Shown one piece after another: positions 27,542 through 39,048 of a DNA stretch of 64,000 bases. The translations under genes were made by a program, and so were the position numbers. Position 1 is the stretch's first letter. Every line of letters begins with the position of its first letter. The notes beneath the pieces are model-generated. The model made no database searches. It saw only the letters and a list, made by a program, of their open reading frames with translations, and was not told the origin of the DNA. Origin of the DNA: Hyphomicrobiales bacterium (GTDB lineage Bacteria; Pseudomonadota; Alphaproteobacteria; Rhizobiales; Rhizobiaceae); contig UBWZ01000002.1 of NCBI GenBank assembly GCA_900469345.1, forward strand, positions 348,849 through 412,848, in the 5' to 3' direction.

Positions 27542-28483
27542 TCAGGGCTGCGGCAGCACCTGCTCTGCCGTCAGCGGCAAACCCTTCGGTGCGCGGGTCA
27601 GCCATTGGACCGCAAGGATCGAGATGCCGGCAACGCCCACACCTGCGAGCACATCGACGACATAGTGACTGGCATGCGATACGGCGGCGACCGCCATCAG
27701 CATATTAACGGCCAGCATCGGATAGCGCGCAAGCTTCAGATCCCACGCCGCCCAGGCACACAGTGCGGCGACCGCGGCGTGCACGGAGGGAAACGTCAAA
27801 ATCCCCGCCACCTCTTCCATCCTGAAGACAAAATCGGGGTCGGTCCGGACGGCATGGAACTGATCGAGAAAGAAATAGGTGAAATGAGCGTTGATGCTGC
27901 TCAGTTGCTCGGGCTCGACGCCGTAGGCGACATAGGCTCCGAGCGCCGGAAACCAGATCGAAATCACGCTCGATATGTAGCAAAGCAAAGCATAGGAAAT
28001 CGCCATCTGATAGGCCCGCAGCGGCCGGCCGGTTGCAACCAGAACGGCGGGCAGCAGGAGCAGCTGAAACGAAAACGACAGATAGGCGAGGCCCAGGATT
28101 TCAGCCAGCAGAGGATTCGCGTCCACGAAGGCGATGAACTCGCGCCACGAAAACCCGAGCGCCGCATCCCACGACATCAGTACAGTGTCCGCCAGCGGCT
28201 TGCCCACCCGGATGCTGATATAGGTGGAGACGAGCACCGGCACGATGAGCAGAAGCGTACAGGTGACCGCTTCCAGGACGAACGTCATCGACTGCAGTTT
28301 TCGGACGCGGCAGTAGAACCCGACAACGACCAGCAGTGCGAGAAAATAGCCGGCCGACCGGCCGACGCCGCCGTAATCCACCGTCAGCCCGGTGACCCGC
28401 GCCAGTCCGAAGGCCACCACGTAGGAGGCGAAGGTGAGCCACAGCAATCCGTACCGCGCTCTGAAAAGGTCCAAATGCATCAC
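27542..28483 (-). CDS. PAP2-superfamily membrane protein (phosphatase/transferase)
   Basis: The 313-residue integral membrane protein has about eight hydrophobic segments. The PAP2 catalytic motifs 2 and 3 are visible as FPSVHAAVA and SHASHYVVDVLAG, the latter with the conserved His and Asp. Motif 1 is not clear. The layout resembles the PAP2_3 group, which includes inositol-phosphoceramide synthase-like and lipid phosphate phosphatases. It probably transfers or removes phosphate groups from lipid substrates on the periplasmic face; the substrate is not known. The start at 28483 has two ATGs in tandem; GGACGTG lies upstream. Confidence 0.82.
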   Translation of the reverse strand: MMHLDLFRARYGLLWLTFASYVVAFGLARVTGLTVDYGGVGRSAGYFLALLVVVGFYCRVRKLQSMTFVLEAVTCTLLLIVPVLVSTYISIRVGKPLADTVLMSWDAALGFSWREFIAFVDANPLLAEILGLAYLSFSFQLLLLPAVLVATGRPLRAYQMAISYALLCYISSVISIWFPALGAYVAYGVEPEQLSSINAHFTYFFLDQFHAVRTDPDFVFRMEEVAGILTFPSVHAAVAALCAWAAWDLKLARYPMLAVNMLMAVAAVSHASHYVVDVLAGVGVAGISILAVQWLTRAPKGLPLTAEQVLPQP

Positions 28484-28727
28484 GTCCGGTTAATTGCAAC
28501 ACGGACGGGAGTATATTTGACAAACGTTAAAAACGGCCTGACGGGAAATGAAGAACCGAGGAACTTCGATGCGGAGAATTCCTGTCGATTAGCGCAATTA
28601 TGGGGTTCCTTCCGCCGAGACATTTGCCTATAAGCCGCTTCTAGCCTGAAAAGACCATAGACGCGCAACCCGACCGGTGTCCTCCACGCCGCCCGGGCTT
28701 TTCGCGCAGGAAAAGCGGATTAGAACC

Positions 28728-32213
<3,486 letters not shown>

Positions 32214-32303
32214 GTCTTAGGTTGTATAATACTTTAAATCTTCCATAGGTTGCGGATCGATCTCCCGGGTGCTAGCTTTACGGCGGGCATCTGGGGGATC
32301 ATC

Positions 32304-33494
32304 ATGGCGAAGAATATCGTTATACTGTTCGATGGCACGTCCAACGAGATCAAGACCGACCGAACCAATATATTGAGGCTTTTTGGGGCGCTGGAGCACA
32401 GCGATCGACAGCTGGTCTACTACGATCCCGGCGTCGGCACCTTCGGAGCAGACGAGTCCTGGTCGTCTATAAAGCGAGACGCGAGCGAGGTCTTGGGCCT
32501 GGCGACGGGAGTGGGTCTCGATCACAACCTGAAGGAGGCCTACCGCTTCCTGGTCGAAACCTACGAAGCCGGTCCTCTCGAAAACCACCACCATCCGGAT
32601 AGGGACCAGATCTATATTTTCGGCTTCAGCCGCGGCGCTTACACGGCTCGGGTTCTGGCTGGCTTTATCAATGCCTTCGGGCTGGCGAAACCCATCTACC
32701 TGAACCTTCTCGACTACGCCTACAAGACATACAAGGCGATACCGTTGACCCCCGCAGGCTCGGCATCACCCTTTGAGAGCATGCGGCTTTACGAACGGAC
32801 GCTGCAAAACGACCGCCCCCCGATCAAGCTTCTTGGGCTTTTCGACACGGTAGCGTCCGTCATCGAAATGGTTCGCGGCGGTATAAAGATAGCGACCCAT
32901 CCCTTCACACGAAAAAATCCCAGCGTCGAATGGATCCGCCACGCTGTCGCAATTGACGAACGCAGAACCATGTTCCGGCCTGAACTCTGGAAGCCGAACC
33001 AGGAATACTGGGGCGGACCGTTCAGACCCAAGGATAAACCCGTCGTCAAACAGGATTTCAAGGAGGTCTGGTTCGCCGGCTTCCATGGGGACGTCGGCGG
33101 CGGCTACCCTGAGGCCGAAAGCGCGCAGATCAAGATCCCTCTGGACTGGATGATCCGTGAGACGGCACCCAGCGGTCTGCACTTCCGCAACGATACGATC
33201 GAGCGGATCGTTTTCGGAGAGGACATTCGTGCCCCTGAATACGTAAAGCTCAATCCCTTGGCCGCGATCCACAATTCGATGACCGGGGCATGGCCGCTGC
33301 TGGAATTGATGCCTCGGCGTGTGCCGCAGACCTCATGGCGCAGACGCAGATCACTCAGCGGCCACTATGTCCCGTTCTGCGATCGTCGGCTGATCGCTCC
33401 CGACGCATTGATCCACATTTCGGTGAAGACGCGGATCGATGCAGGCGGTTACACCCCGCCCAACCTGCCTCCCGACCCCACCTTCGTCCCCTGA
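32304..33494 (+). CDS. DUF2235 alpha/beta-hydrolase-like protein
   Basis: The 396-residue protein starts at ATG 32304 with GGGGGATC upstream. The N-terminal motif IVILFDGTSNE, the nucleophile-elbow motif GFSRGAYTAR (Ser about 109), and the later LGLFDTVASV and WFAGFHGDVGGGYPE with an acid and His are the DUF2235 pattern. The family includes bacterial lipases, among them Tle1-type type VI effectors. No VgrG, immunity or secretion gene is adjacent and there is no signal peptide, so it may be a cytoplasmic hydrolase. The upstream bases (32214-32260) are unusually AT-rich for this window, which may mean a separate origin. Confidence 0.85.
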   Translation: MAKNIVILFDGTSNEIKTDRTNILRLFGALEHSDRQLVYYDPGVGTFGADESWSSIKRDASEVLGLATGVGLDHNLKEAYRFLVETYEAGPLENHHHPDRDQIYIFGFSRGAYTARVLAGFINAFGLAKPIYLNLLDYAYKTYKAIPLTPAGSASPFESMRLYERTLQNDRPPIKLLGLFDTVASVIEMVRGGIKIATHPFTRKNPSVEWIRHAVAIDERRTMFRPELWKPNQEYWGGPFRPKDKPVVKQDFKEVWFAGFHGDVGGGYPEAESAQIKIPLDWMIRETAPSGLHFRNDTIERIVFGEDIRAPEYVKLNPLAAIHNSMTGAWPLLELMPRRVPQTSWRRRRSLSGHYVPFCDRRLIAPDALIHISVKTRIDAGGYTPPNLPPDPTFVP

Positions 33495-33516
33495 GAACCG
33501 GAATCAATCTCTCAGC

Positions 33517-34971
33517 CTACGCCGCCAGGCGCTTGATCCGGCTCATGTCTTCGCGAAAACGCGCGAGCTCCTCGGCCTTGCGACCCTCGTCGGGAATGCG
33601 CAGCAGATAGGACGGATGGACGGTCACGAACATCACCCGACCGTCCTCCATGGCGATCGGCTCGCCGCGCACGTCCTCGAGCTTCTGGCGCATGTCGGTC
33701 AGCGAAAACAGCGCCGTCGCACCCATGGCCACCACCAGCTTCGGCTTGATCAGTTCCAGTTCCTGCGTCAGCCACCAGCGGCACTGCCTGACCTCGCCCA
33801 TGTTCGGCTTCTGGTGGATGCGCCGCTTGCCGCGCGGCTCGTACTTGAAGTGCTTGACGGCATTGGTGAGGTAGAGCGACCGCCGGTCGATGCCGACTTC
33901 CGCCAGCGTGTCGTTGAACAGCTTGCCCGCCGGCCCGACGAATGGCTTGCCCGCCAGATCCTCCTGATCGCCCGGCTGCTCGCCGACGAACATCACTTTC
34001 GCATCGGTCGGCCCGTCGCCGAACACGGTCTGCGTCGCCCGGCAGTAGATGTCGCAGCGCGTGCAGCTGCGCGCCTCTTCCTTCAGCGCCGCAAGCGTCC
34101 CGGCCGGCGCCCGCGGAGCCTCGGGCACCTGCGCGGCAGCCTCCTGCAGGCGGTGATGGAAGGCCAGCGGCTGGCTCGCCTCGCGTTTCGCCATATCCAG
34201 CACGCTTGCTTCGGCATTGGCGATCAGCGACGGGATGAGCTCGGCCTCGGGGAGGTTCTTCCAGTATTTCTTCGGCATCTCCTTGGTCATCATCTTCACC
34301 TTCAGCCGCGCCGGGTTGAAGATCGAAGAGTAATAGGTGCGCCACAGCTCTTCCGTCTCGTCGCGCAGGTCCGGTTTTTCAGCCGGATCGTCCGTCACCC
34401 GCAGCGTCGTCCCGTCCCAAGACGCCGACCCTTTCGGTGTCGCGATCAGCCAGTCCATGTCGTTGAAGCGGCGCTCGAAAAACGGCGCCACCCGCGCGAC
34501 GATGAAATGGTCCGGCTCGAACCAGGCGATGAACCGCCGGCGCCCCGCCACGCCCTCGGGCAGCGGCAGTTCCTTGAAGCGCACGAAGGCTGTCATCTTG
34601 TGATAGTCGCGGCGGACCGATTTTGCCATGCGCTGCGCCGCCACCACATCTTCATCCGACGCCATCAGCAACAGGTTGCGGTCGTGCAGCAGGCGGAACA
34701 GCATGCGGTAGAGCAAGGCAAAGCGGGTCGGATCCGAGTGACAGATCACCGCCCCCGCCAGCTTGATGAAGGAGGGCGGCACGCTCGCCGGCTGGTAATG
34801 CGGTGAGGGTTTCGGCAGATGGTTGTCGTCGAAGCCGAACAGCCCGTCGGCATCGTCCATGGTCCGCCAATCGATGATGTCGGGCACGATCCCGGCGCTG
34901 AGGAAACCCCGGGCGGCATTGCGCCACTCGTCCAGGTCTCCCCGACCCCGCAAGGCGTGGCGGAACATCAT
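33517..34971 (-). CDS. UdgX-family uracil-DNA glycosylase-like protein with N-terminal DUF4130 (TIGR03915)
   Basis: The 484-residue protein begins at ATG 34971, which overlaps the TGA of the radical SAM gene as ATGA. The open frame upstream of this is a shadow of that gene. The N-terminal ~250 residues match DUF4130. The C-terminal ~200 are a family-4-like uracil-DNA glycosylase fold: CTRCDIYCRATQTVFGDG holds Fe-S cysteines, GEQPGDQED is the uracil-binding motif A, KRRIHQKP (His386) is the UdgX-specific loop and HPSYLLR the C-terminal motif. UdgX binds uracil in DNA and becomes covalently linked through that His. It is translated with the radical SAM partner and probably repairs a base lesion with it. 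Confidence 0.9.
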   Translation of the reverse strand: MMFRHALRGRGDLDEWRNAARGFLSAGIVPDIIDWRTMDDADGLFGFDDNHLPKPSPHYQPASVPPSFIKLAGAVICHSDPTRFALLYRMLFRLLHDRNLLLMASDEDVVAAQRMAKSVRRDYHKMTAFVRFKELPLPEGVAGRRRFIAWFEPDHFIVARVAPFFERRFNDMDWLIATPKGSASWDGTTLRVTDDPAEKPDLRDETEELWRTYYSSIFNPARLKVKMMTKEMPKKYWKNLPEAELIPSLIANAEASVLDMAKREASQPLAFHHRLQEAAAQVPEAPRAPAGTLAALKEEARSCTRCDIYCRATQTVFGDGPTDAKVMFVGEQPGDQEDLAGKPFVGPAGKLFNDTLAEVGIDRRSLYLTNAVKHFKYEPRGKRRIHQKPNMGEVRQCRWWLTQELELIKPKLVVAMGATALFSLTDMRQKLEDVRGEPIAMEDGRVMFVTVHPSYLLRIPDEGRKAEELARFREDMSRIKRLAA

Positions 34972-36212
34972 AGCAGCGACAACTGTTCTGGCTTCGGATG
35001 GAACATCGCGCGCAGGTCCGGCCGGTCGACGAGGCGGTGCGGCGACCAGCCCTCGGCGGTGATGAACGGCTGGACCTTTTTCAGCGACACGCTCAGCCGC
35101 TTCAGGTCTTCGAGACGCAGCTTGCGGAAGCGGCGGGCCGAAAGGATGCTCTTCACCGATTTCGTGCCAAGCCCCGGCACCCGCAGCAGCATCTCCCGGT
35201 CGGCGCGGTTGATGTCGACGGGAAACCGCTCGCGATGCCCGAGCGCCCAGGCGAGCTTTGGATCGAGATCGAGGTCGAGCATGCCGTCGGCCCCGCTCGA
35301 CGTGATCTCGCCGACATCGAACCCGTAGAAACGATAGAGCCAGTCCGCCTGATAGAGGCGATGCTCGCGCATCAGCGGCGGCTTGATCAGCGGCAGGTTT
35401 TTCGAGGAATCGGGGATGGGGCTGAAAGCGGAGTAATAGACGCGCTTCAGACCGTAGCTGCCGTACAGCCGCGCACTGGTGCCGAGGATGGTGGCATCGT
35501 TGGCGCCATCCGCCCCGACGATCATCTGGGTGCTCTGGCCGGCAGGGGCGAACTTCTTGCGCCGCTTTGTCTGCAGCGTCGGGTCGGCCATCTCCTCCAT
35601 CTTCAGCCTCAGCTCGCCCATCGAGCGGCGGATATTGTCCGGCCGCTTTTCCGGCGCGAACTTGCCGATGCCGGCATCCGTCGGCAGCTCGATGTTGATC
35701 GACAGCCGATCGGCATAAAGCCCGGCTTCCTCGATAAGATGGGCCGAGGCCTCGGGAATCGTCTTCAGGTGGATGTAGCCGCGGAAATTGTGGATGGTGC
35801 GCAGCTCCCGGGCGATCCGCACCATATCCTCCATGGTGTGGTCGGAAGAGCGGATGATCCCCGAGGAGAGAAACAGCCCTTCGATATAATTGCGCCGGTA
35901 GAATTCCAGCGTCAGCCAGATCACCTCTTCCGGCGAAAACCGCGCTCTCTCGACATTGCTGGAGGAGCGGTTGATGCAATAAGCGCAGTCGTAGATGCAG
36001 AAGTTGGTGAGCAGGATTTTCAGCAGCGATATGCACCGCCCGTCGGGAGCGTAGGCATGGCAGATGCCGGAGCCTTCCGTCGAACCCAGCCCTCCCGAGG
36101 CCGACGAATCCCGTTTCACGGTTCCGCTGGATGCGCAGGAAGCGTCGTATTTGGCGGCATCCGAGAGGATCGCCAGGCGTTCTTTCAGTGACCTCTTCAT
36201 TAGCTCGTTCAC
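34968..36212 (-). CDS. Putative DNA modification/repair radical SAM protein (TIGR03916)
   Basis: The protein is 414 residues from GTG 36212, or 410 from the in-frame ATG at 36200. I think 36200 is more likely because the candidate LexA box and -10 cover 36207-36221. The radical SAM motif is CIYDCAYC (CxxxCxxC) with preceding LLTNF. The C-terminus has a helix-hairpin-helix DNA-binding motif (INRADREMLLRVPGLGTKSVKSILS). This family always travels with the DUF4130/UdgX gene and is thought to act on damaged or modified DNA bases. The chemistry is not established. Confidence 0.9.
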   Translation of the reverse strand: MNELMKRSLKERLAILSDAAKYDASCASSGTVKRDSSASGGLGSTEGSGICHAYAPDGRCISLLKILLTNFCIYDCAYCINRSSSNVERARFSPEEVIWLTLEFYRRNYIEGLFLSSGIIRSSDHTMEDMVRIARELRTIHNFRGYIHLKTIPEASAHLIEEAGLYADRLSINIELPTDAGIGKFAPEKRPDNIRRSMGELRLKMEEMADPTLQTKRRKKFAPAGQSTQMIVGADGANDATILGTSARLYGSYGLKRVYYSAFSPIPDSSKNLPLIKPPLMREHRLYQADWLYRFYGFDVGEITSSGADGMLDLDLDPKLAWALGHRERFPVDINRADREMLLRVPGLGTKSVKSILSARRFRKLRLEDLKRLSVSLKKVQPFITAEGWSPHRLVDRPDLRAMFHPKPEQLSLL

Positions 36213-36221
36213 TAAATGTTC
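36207..36221. promoter_or_regulatory. LexA (SOS) box, GTTC-N7-GTTC
   Basis: GTTC (36207-36210), seven bases, GTTC (36218-36221) is the exact alphaproteobacterial LexA consensus. It overlaps the predicted -10 and start region of the radical SAM/UdgX operon on the minus strand, where LexA would block transcription. Confidence 0.75.
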
Positions 36222-36237
36222 TTCAGCTGAAAGTCAA
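36209..36237 (-). promoter_or_regulatory. Promoter of the radical SAM/UdgX operon
   Basis: On the minus strand, TTGACT (36237-36232), a 17-base spacer and TAGTGA (36214-36209) form the promoter; the -10 lies inside the LexA box. The start of transcription would be a few bases before ATG 36200, giving an almost leaderless mRNA. Confidence 0.5.
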
Positions 36238-36241
36238 GCCA

Positions 36242-36270
36242 TTGACACCGAACTGCAGCTAAGCTCTCAT
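36242..36270 (+). promoter_or_regulatory. Candidate greA promoter
   Basis: TTGACA (36242-36247) is a perfect -35. With a 17-base spacer the -10 is TCTCAT (36265-36270), which is weak. Its -35 stands back to back with the -35 of the divergent SOS-type promoter. Confidence 0.45.
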
Positions 36271-36298
36271 AAGGATGGAGGCCTGGGGGGTTACATTT

Positions 36299-36330
36299 CA
36301 AAATTTCTGGCGAAAGCTGTCGAAATTTTG
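36299..36330 (+). other. greA leader hairpin 1
   Basis: CAAAATTTC and GAAATTTTG form a 9-base perfect stem; the 14-base loop contains GCGAAAGC, a GNRA-tetraloop mini-hairpin. It lies in the predicted greA leader. Confidence 0.6.
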
Positions 36331-36360
36331 TAATGGTGAGCTAAATTCTGGTTTTACGAT

Positions 36361-36396
36361 GGTTCCGAAGTTCTGCTCCGGAACCTGTTTCTTTTT
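36361..36396 (+). terminator. greA leader terminator/attenuator
   Basis: GGTTCCG and CGGAACC form a 7-base stem with an 11-base loop, followed by TGTTTCTTTTT. It ends 42 bases before the greA start. Premature stop here would give a leader RNA of about 120 bases, recalling E. coli GraL. Confidence 0.6.
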
Positions 36397-36438
36397 GTGT
36401 CCGCCGTTGTCGCGGGCATGATCCTGAAGGACATGGAA

Positions 36439-36915
36439 ATGGTTGATAAGGTACCGATGACTCCGAGCGGATTTACCAAGCTCCAGGAGGAGCTGCGCTG
36501 GCGTCAGCAGGAGGAGCGTCCGCGCATCATCGAGGCCATTGCCGAAGCGCGCGCCCATGGCGACCTGTCGGAAAATGCCGAATATCATGCTGCCAAGGAA
36601 GCTCAGAGCCACAACGAGGGCCGGGTCACCGAGCTCGAGGATCTGACGGCCCGCGCGGAAGTCATCGACCTCAGCAAGATGTCCGGCTCCAAGATCAAGT
36701 TCGGCGCCACCGTCAAGCTGATGGACGAAGATACCGACGAGGAAAAGGTCTACCAGATCGTTGGCGACCAGGAAGCGGACGTCAAGCTCGGCCGCATCTC
36801 CATCTCCTCGCCCATCGCCCGCGCCATGATCGGCAAGGAAAAGGGTGATTCCATCGAGGTCGTGGCACCCGGCGGATCCAAGGCCTACGAGATCCTGGCC
36901 GTTTCCTGGGGTTGA
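36439..36915 (+). CDS. greA: Transcription elongation factor GreA
   Basis: The 158-residue protein starts at ATG 36439 (MVDKVPMT), with AAGGACATGGAA upstream; the longer frame from 36397 is leader. The N-terminal coiled-coil hairpin carries the acidic tip [21 protein letters not shown], which enters the RNA polymerase secondary channel and stimulates transcript cleavage. The C-terminal FKBP-like domain has [16 protein letters not shown]. GreA rescues backtracked polymerase. A 7-base gap separates it from lpsB, so they may be co-transcribed. The leader is structured (36299-36396). Confidence 0.97.
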   Translation: MVDKVPMTPSGFTKLQEELRWRQQEERPRIIEAIAEARAHGDLSENAEYHAAKEAQSHNEGRVTELEDLTARAEVIDLSKMSGSKIKFGATVKLMDEDTDEEKVYQIVGDQEADVKLGRISISSPIARAMIGKEKGDSIEVVAPGGSKAYEILAVSWG

Positions 36916-36921
36916 TCCCCC

Positions 36922-38016
36922 TTGCACCGTCAGGGCCGCAGCCGGACTGCCATCGTCGCTATCGGTGACGTCGAGATCATCGCGCCGAACTTCAAGCGGC
37001 GACTGTCCGGCGTCACCTCGACGATCATCCAGCTCGTCCCCGTCCAGCGGGCGCTCGGCCAGAAGGTTGCAGCCTTCGGCCCGGGCCTGCCCGGTTGGCT
37101 TCCCCATATCCGCTACCGCGACCTCGCTGCCCTCTGGCGGCGACCGGCGTCGGGCCGCACCCGCGTCTGGCATGCCCGCCGCAACATCGAGATGCTGCCC
37201 GCCATCCTGATGCGCGATGTCCTGCGCATGCCCTTGAAAATCGTCTTCACCTCCGCGTCCCAGCGTCGCCACACGGGCTGGACGAAATGGCTGATCTCGA
37301 AGATGGACCACGTCGTTGCCGTCAGCGGCAAGACGGCGGACTACATGGTGGTAGACAGCACGGTCATCCTGCATGGCATCGATACGGCGCGGTTTTCGCC
37401 GCCGGGCGACAGGGCGATCGCCCGCCAGGCACGCGGCCTCGATCCGGCGCAAAAGCTCGTCGGCTGCTTTGGCCGCATCCGCCACCAGAAGGGCACGGAT
37501 CTCTTCGTCGACGCGATGATCCGGCTACTCCACGATCGACCCGGCTGGTCCGCCATCGTCGCCGGCCGCGCCACGGGTCCGCACCTGGACTTCGAAAGCG
37601 GCTTGAAGGCGAAGGTCGCGGCAGCCGGTCTTGGCGAACGCATCCTGTTTGTCGGCGAACACACGGATATCAACGAATGGTACCGGACGCTCGACCTGTT
37701 CGTCGCGCCGCAGCGCTGGGAAGGCTTTGGCCTCACGCCGCTGGAGGCGATGGCGACCGGCGTTCCCGTGGTGGCGACCGATGTCGGCGCCTTTCCGGAG
37801 CTTCTGGTGACGGACGAAGCGGCAAGCACCGGCGCGATCGTCGCCCGCGACAGCCTCGAGGCCATGGTCGAGGCGACGGGCCGCTTGATGGACGACGACG
37901 CCTTGCGCCTGGCCGCCGGAGCGCGCGCCCGCATCCACGCGGATCGCAATTTCAGCATCGAGGGCGAAGCGGCTCGTCTGGGCGAGGTCTATCGCCATTT
38001 GCAGAGCGGCCGGTAA
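36922..38016 (+). CDS. lpsB: LPS core mannosyltransferase, GT4 family (LpsB/LpcC-like)
   Basis: The 364-residue protein starts at TTG 36922; no in-frame ATG or GTG lies nearer the conserved VEIIAPNFKRRLSGVTSTIIQL, which is characteristic of LpsB/LpcC. It is a GT-B fold: the C-terminal half has GRIRHQKGTDLFVDAM and the GT4 motif APQRWEGFGLTPLEAMATGVPVVATD with the conserved E-x7-E. Rhizobial LpsB/LpcC adds mannose to the Kdo of the lipid A-core. The initiation site, a rare TTG with a weak ribosome site, suggests translational coupling to greA, whose stop lies 7 bases upstream. Confidence 0.9.
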   Translation: MHRQGRSRTAIVAIGDVEIIAPNFKRRLSGVTSTIIQLVPVQRALGQKVAAFGPGLPGWLPHIRYRDLAALWRRPASGRTRVWHARRNIEMLPAILMRDVLRMPLKIVFTSASQRRHTGWTKWLISKMDHVVAVSGKTADYMVVDSTVILHGIDTARFSPPGDRAIARQARGLDPAQKLVGCFGRIRHQKGTDLFVDAMIRLLHDRPGWSAIVAGRATGPHLDFESGLKAKVAAAGLGERILFVGEHTDINEWYRTLDLFVAPQRWEGFGLTPLEAMATGVPVVATDVGAFPELLVTDEAASTGAIVARDSLEAMVEATGRLMDDDALRLAAGARARIHADRNFSIEGEAARLGEVYRHLQSGR

Positions 38017-38025
38017 CGGGCAAGA

Positions 38026-39048
38026 TCACGGCTTGCGCCGGAACAGCTCCAGATAGGCGCCGGCAACAGCCTCTTCGGAAAACTGCGCCATCAGCGTCGC
38101 GCGACCGCCCTCGGCAAGCTGCGCCGCAAGCCCCTCTTCGGCAATGATCCGTCTGATTGCCCGCGCAAGCCCGGCCGCATCGCCGATCTCGGCCAGCAGC
38201 CCGTTTTCGCCGTCGCGCATGAACCAGCTCGGCCCCTCCGAGCGGGAGGAGACCACCGGCCTGCCCTGCGCCCAGGCCTCCAGGATGACATTGCCGAGCG
38301 GCTCGTGCAGCGATGGCATGACGAAGATGTCGGACGCGGCAAGATGGGGGCGCGCATCGGCGAGCCAGCCGAGGAAGCGGACCCGGTCCGCCACCCCCTG
38401 CTCTGCCGCCAGCGTTTCGAGCGCCTGCCGTTCCTCGCCGTCGCCGGCCAGCCACAAAAAGGCATTCGGCACCGCCGCCATCGCCTCGATCAGCGTGTGA
38501 AACCCCTTGCGGTGGACGAAGCGCCCCATCGACATGATCACCGGCACGCCCTCCGGCGTATCGGCGGCCGACCGGGCGACGGGGGAAACCCGCACCGTAT
38601 CGGTGAAGTTGGAGATGACCTCCAGCCCCCGCGTCCAGCCGAGCGATCGCACGTGATCGGCGATGCCCGGCGTGTTGGCGACGATCACATCCGTATTGCG
38701 GAAATAGTCGAGCCGCGGCGGATAGTCACCGAGCCTGGAGATCTTGATGCAGCCAGCATAGGCCGGCATCAGCTCGCTGGCGCGTGGCGCCCAGGCCATC
38801 AGCGCATCCGGCCTTTCGTCTTGCGCCATCCGCATTACCCGCCGCGGCAGCAGCAAGCGGTCCGGCGACAGGTTGCGGAAATGGCTCTCGACGATGCTGC
38901 TGACGCCTTCGATATCGGCGCGCCAGGCCCGTTGCGGCCGGATCACGCTGGTCTGCTCGACGCCGCGCCTGGCGAGCGCATTGACGAGATGGGTAAAGAA
39001 CCGCTCCGCTCCGCCATCCTTGCCGAAGTGAAAGTGAAACACCTTCAT
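38026..39048 (-). CDS. lpsE: LPS core glycosyltransferase, GT4 family (LpsE)
   Basis: The 340-residue protein starts at ATG 39048, overlapping the lpsD stop as ATGA. The longer open frame upstream is a shadow of lpsD. It opens with MKVFHFHFGKDGGAERFF, contains the GT4 segment SMGRFVHRKGFHTLIEAM and the sugar-nucleotide motif PSLHEPLGNVILEAWAQGRPVVSS. It is a paralogue of lpsD over its full length. The gene order lpsC-lpsD-lpsE beside convergent lpsB matches the Sinorhizobium lpsBEDC cluster. The sugar transferred is not readable. Confidence 0.88.
   Translation of the reverse strand: MKVFHFHFGKDGGAERFFTHLVNALARRGVEQTSVIRPQRAWRADIEGVSSIVESHFRNLSPDRLLLPRRVMRMAQDERPDALMAWAPRASELMPAYAGCIKISRLGDYPPRLDYFRNTDVIVANTPGIADHVRSLGWTRGLEVISNFTDTVRVSPVARSAADTPEGVPVIMSMGRFVHRKGFHTLIEAMAAVPNAFLWLAGDGEERQALETLAAEQGVADRVRFLGWLADARPHLAASDIFVMPSLHEPLGNVILEAWAQGRPVVSSRSEGPSWFMRDGENGLLAEIGDAAGLARAIRRIIAEEGLAAQLAEGGRATLMAQFSEEAVAGAYLELFRRKP

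Noticed and set aside
32304..33494. Type VI secretion effector module
   Set aside because: Only the DUF2235 hydrolase is present; no immunity, VgrG, Hcp or PAAR gene is adjacent.
34972..36036. N-terminal extension of the UdgX protein over the radical SAM gene
   Set aside because: The frame is a shadow; the ATGA overlap at 34968-34971 gives the natural start and the extension has no domain.
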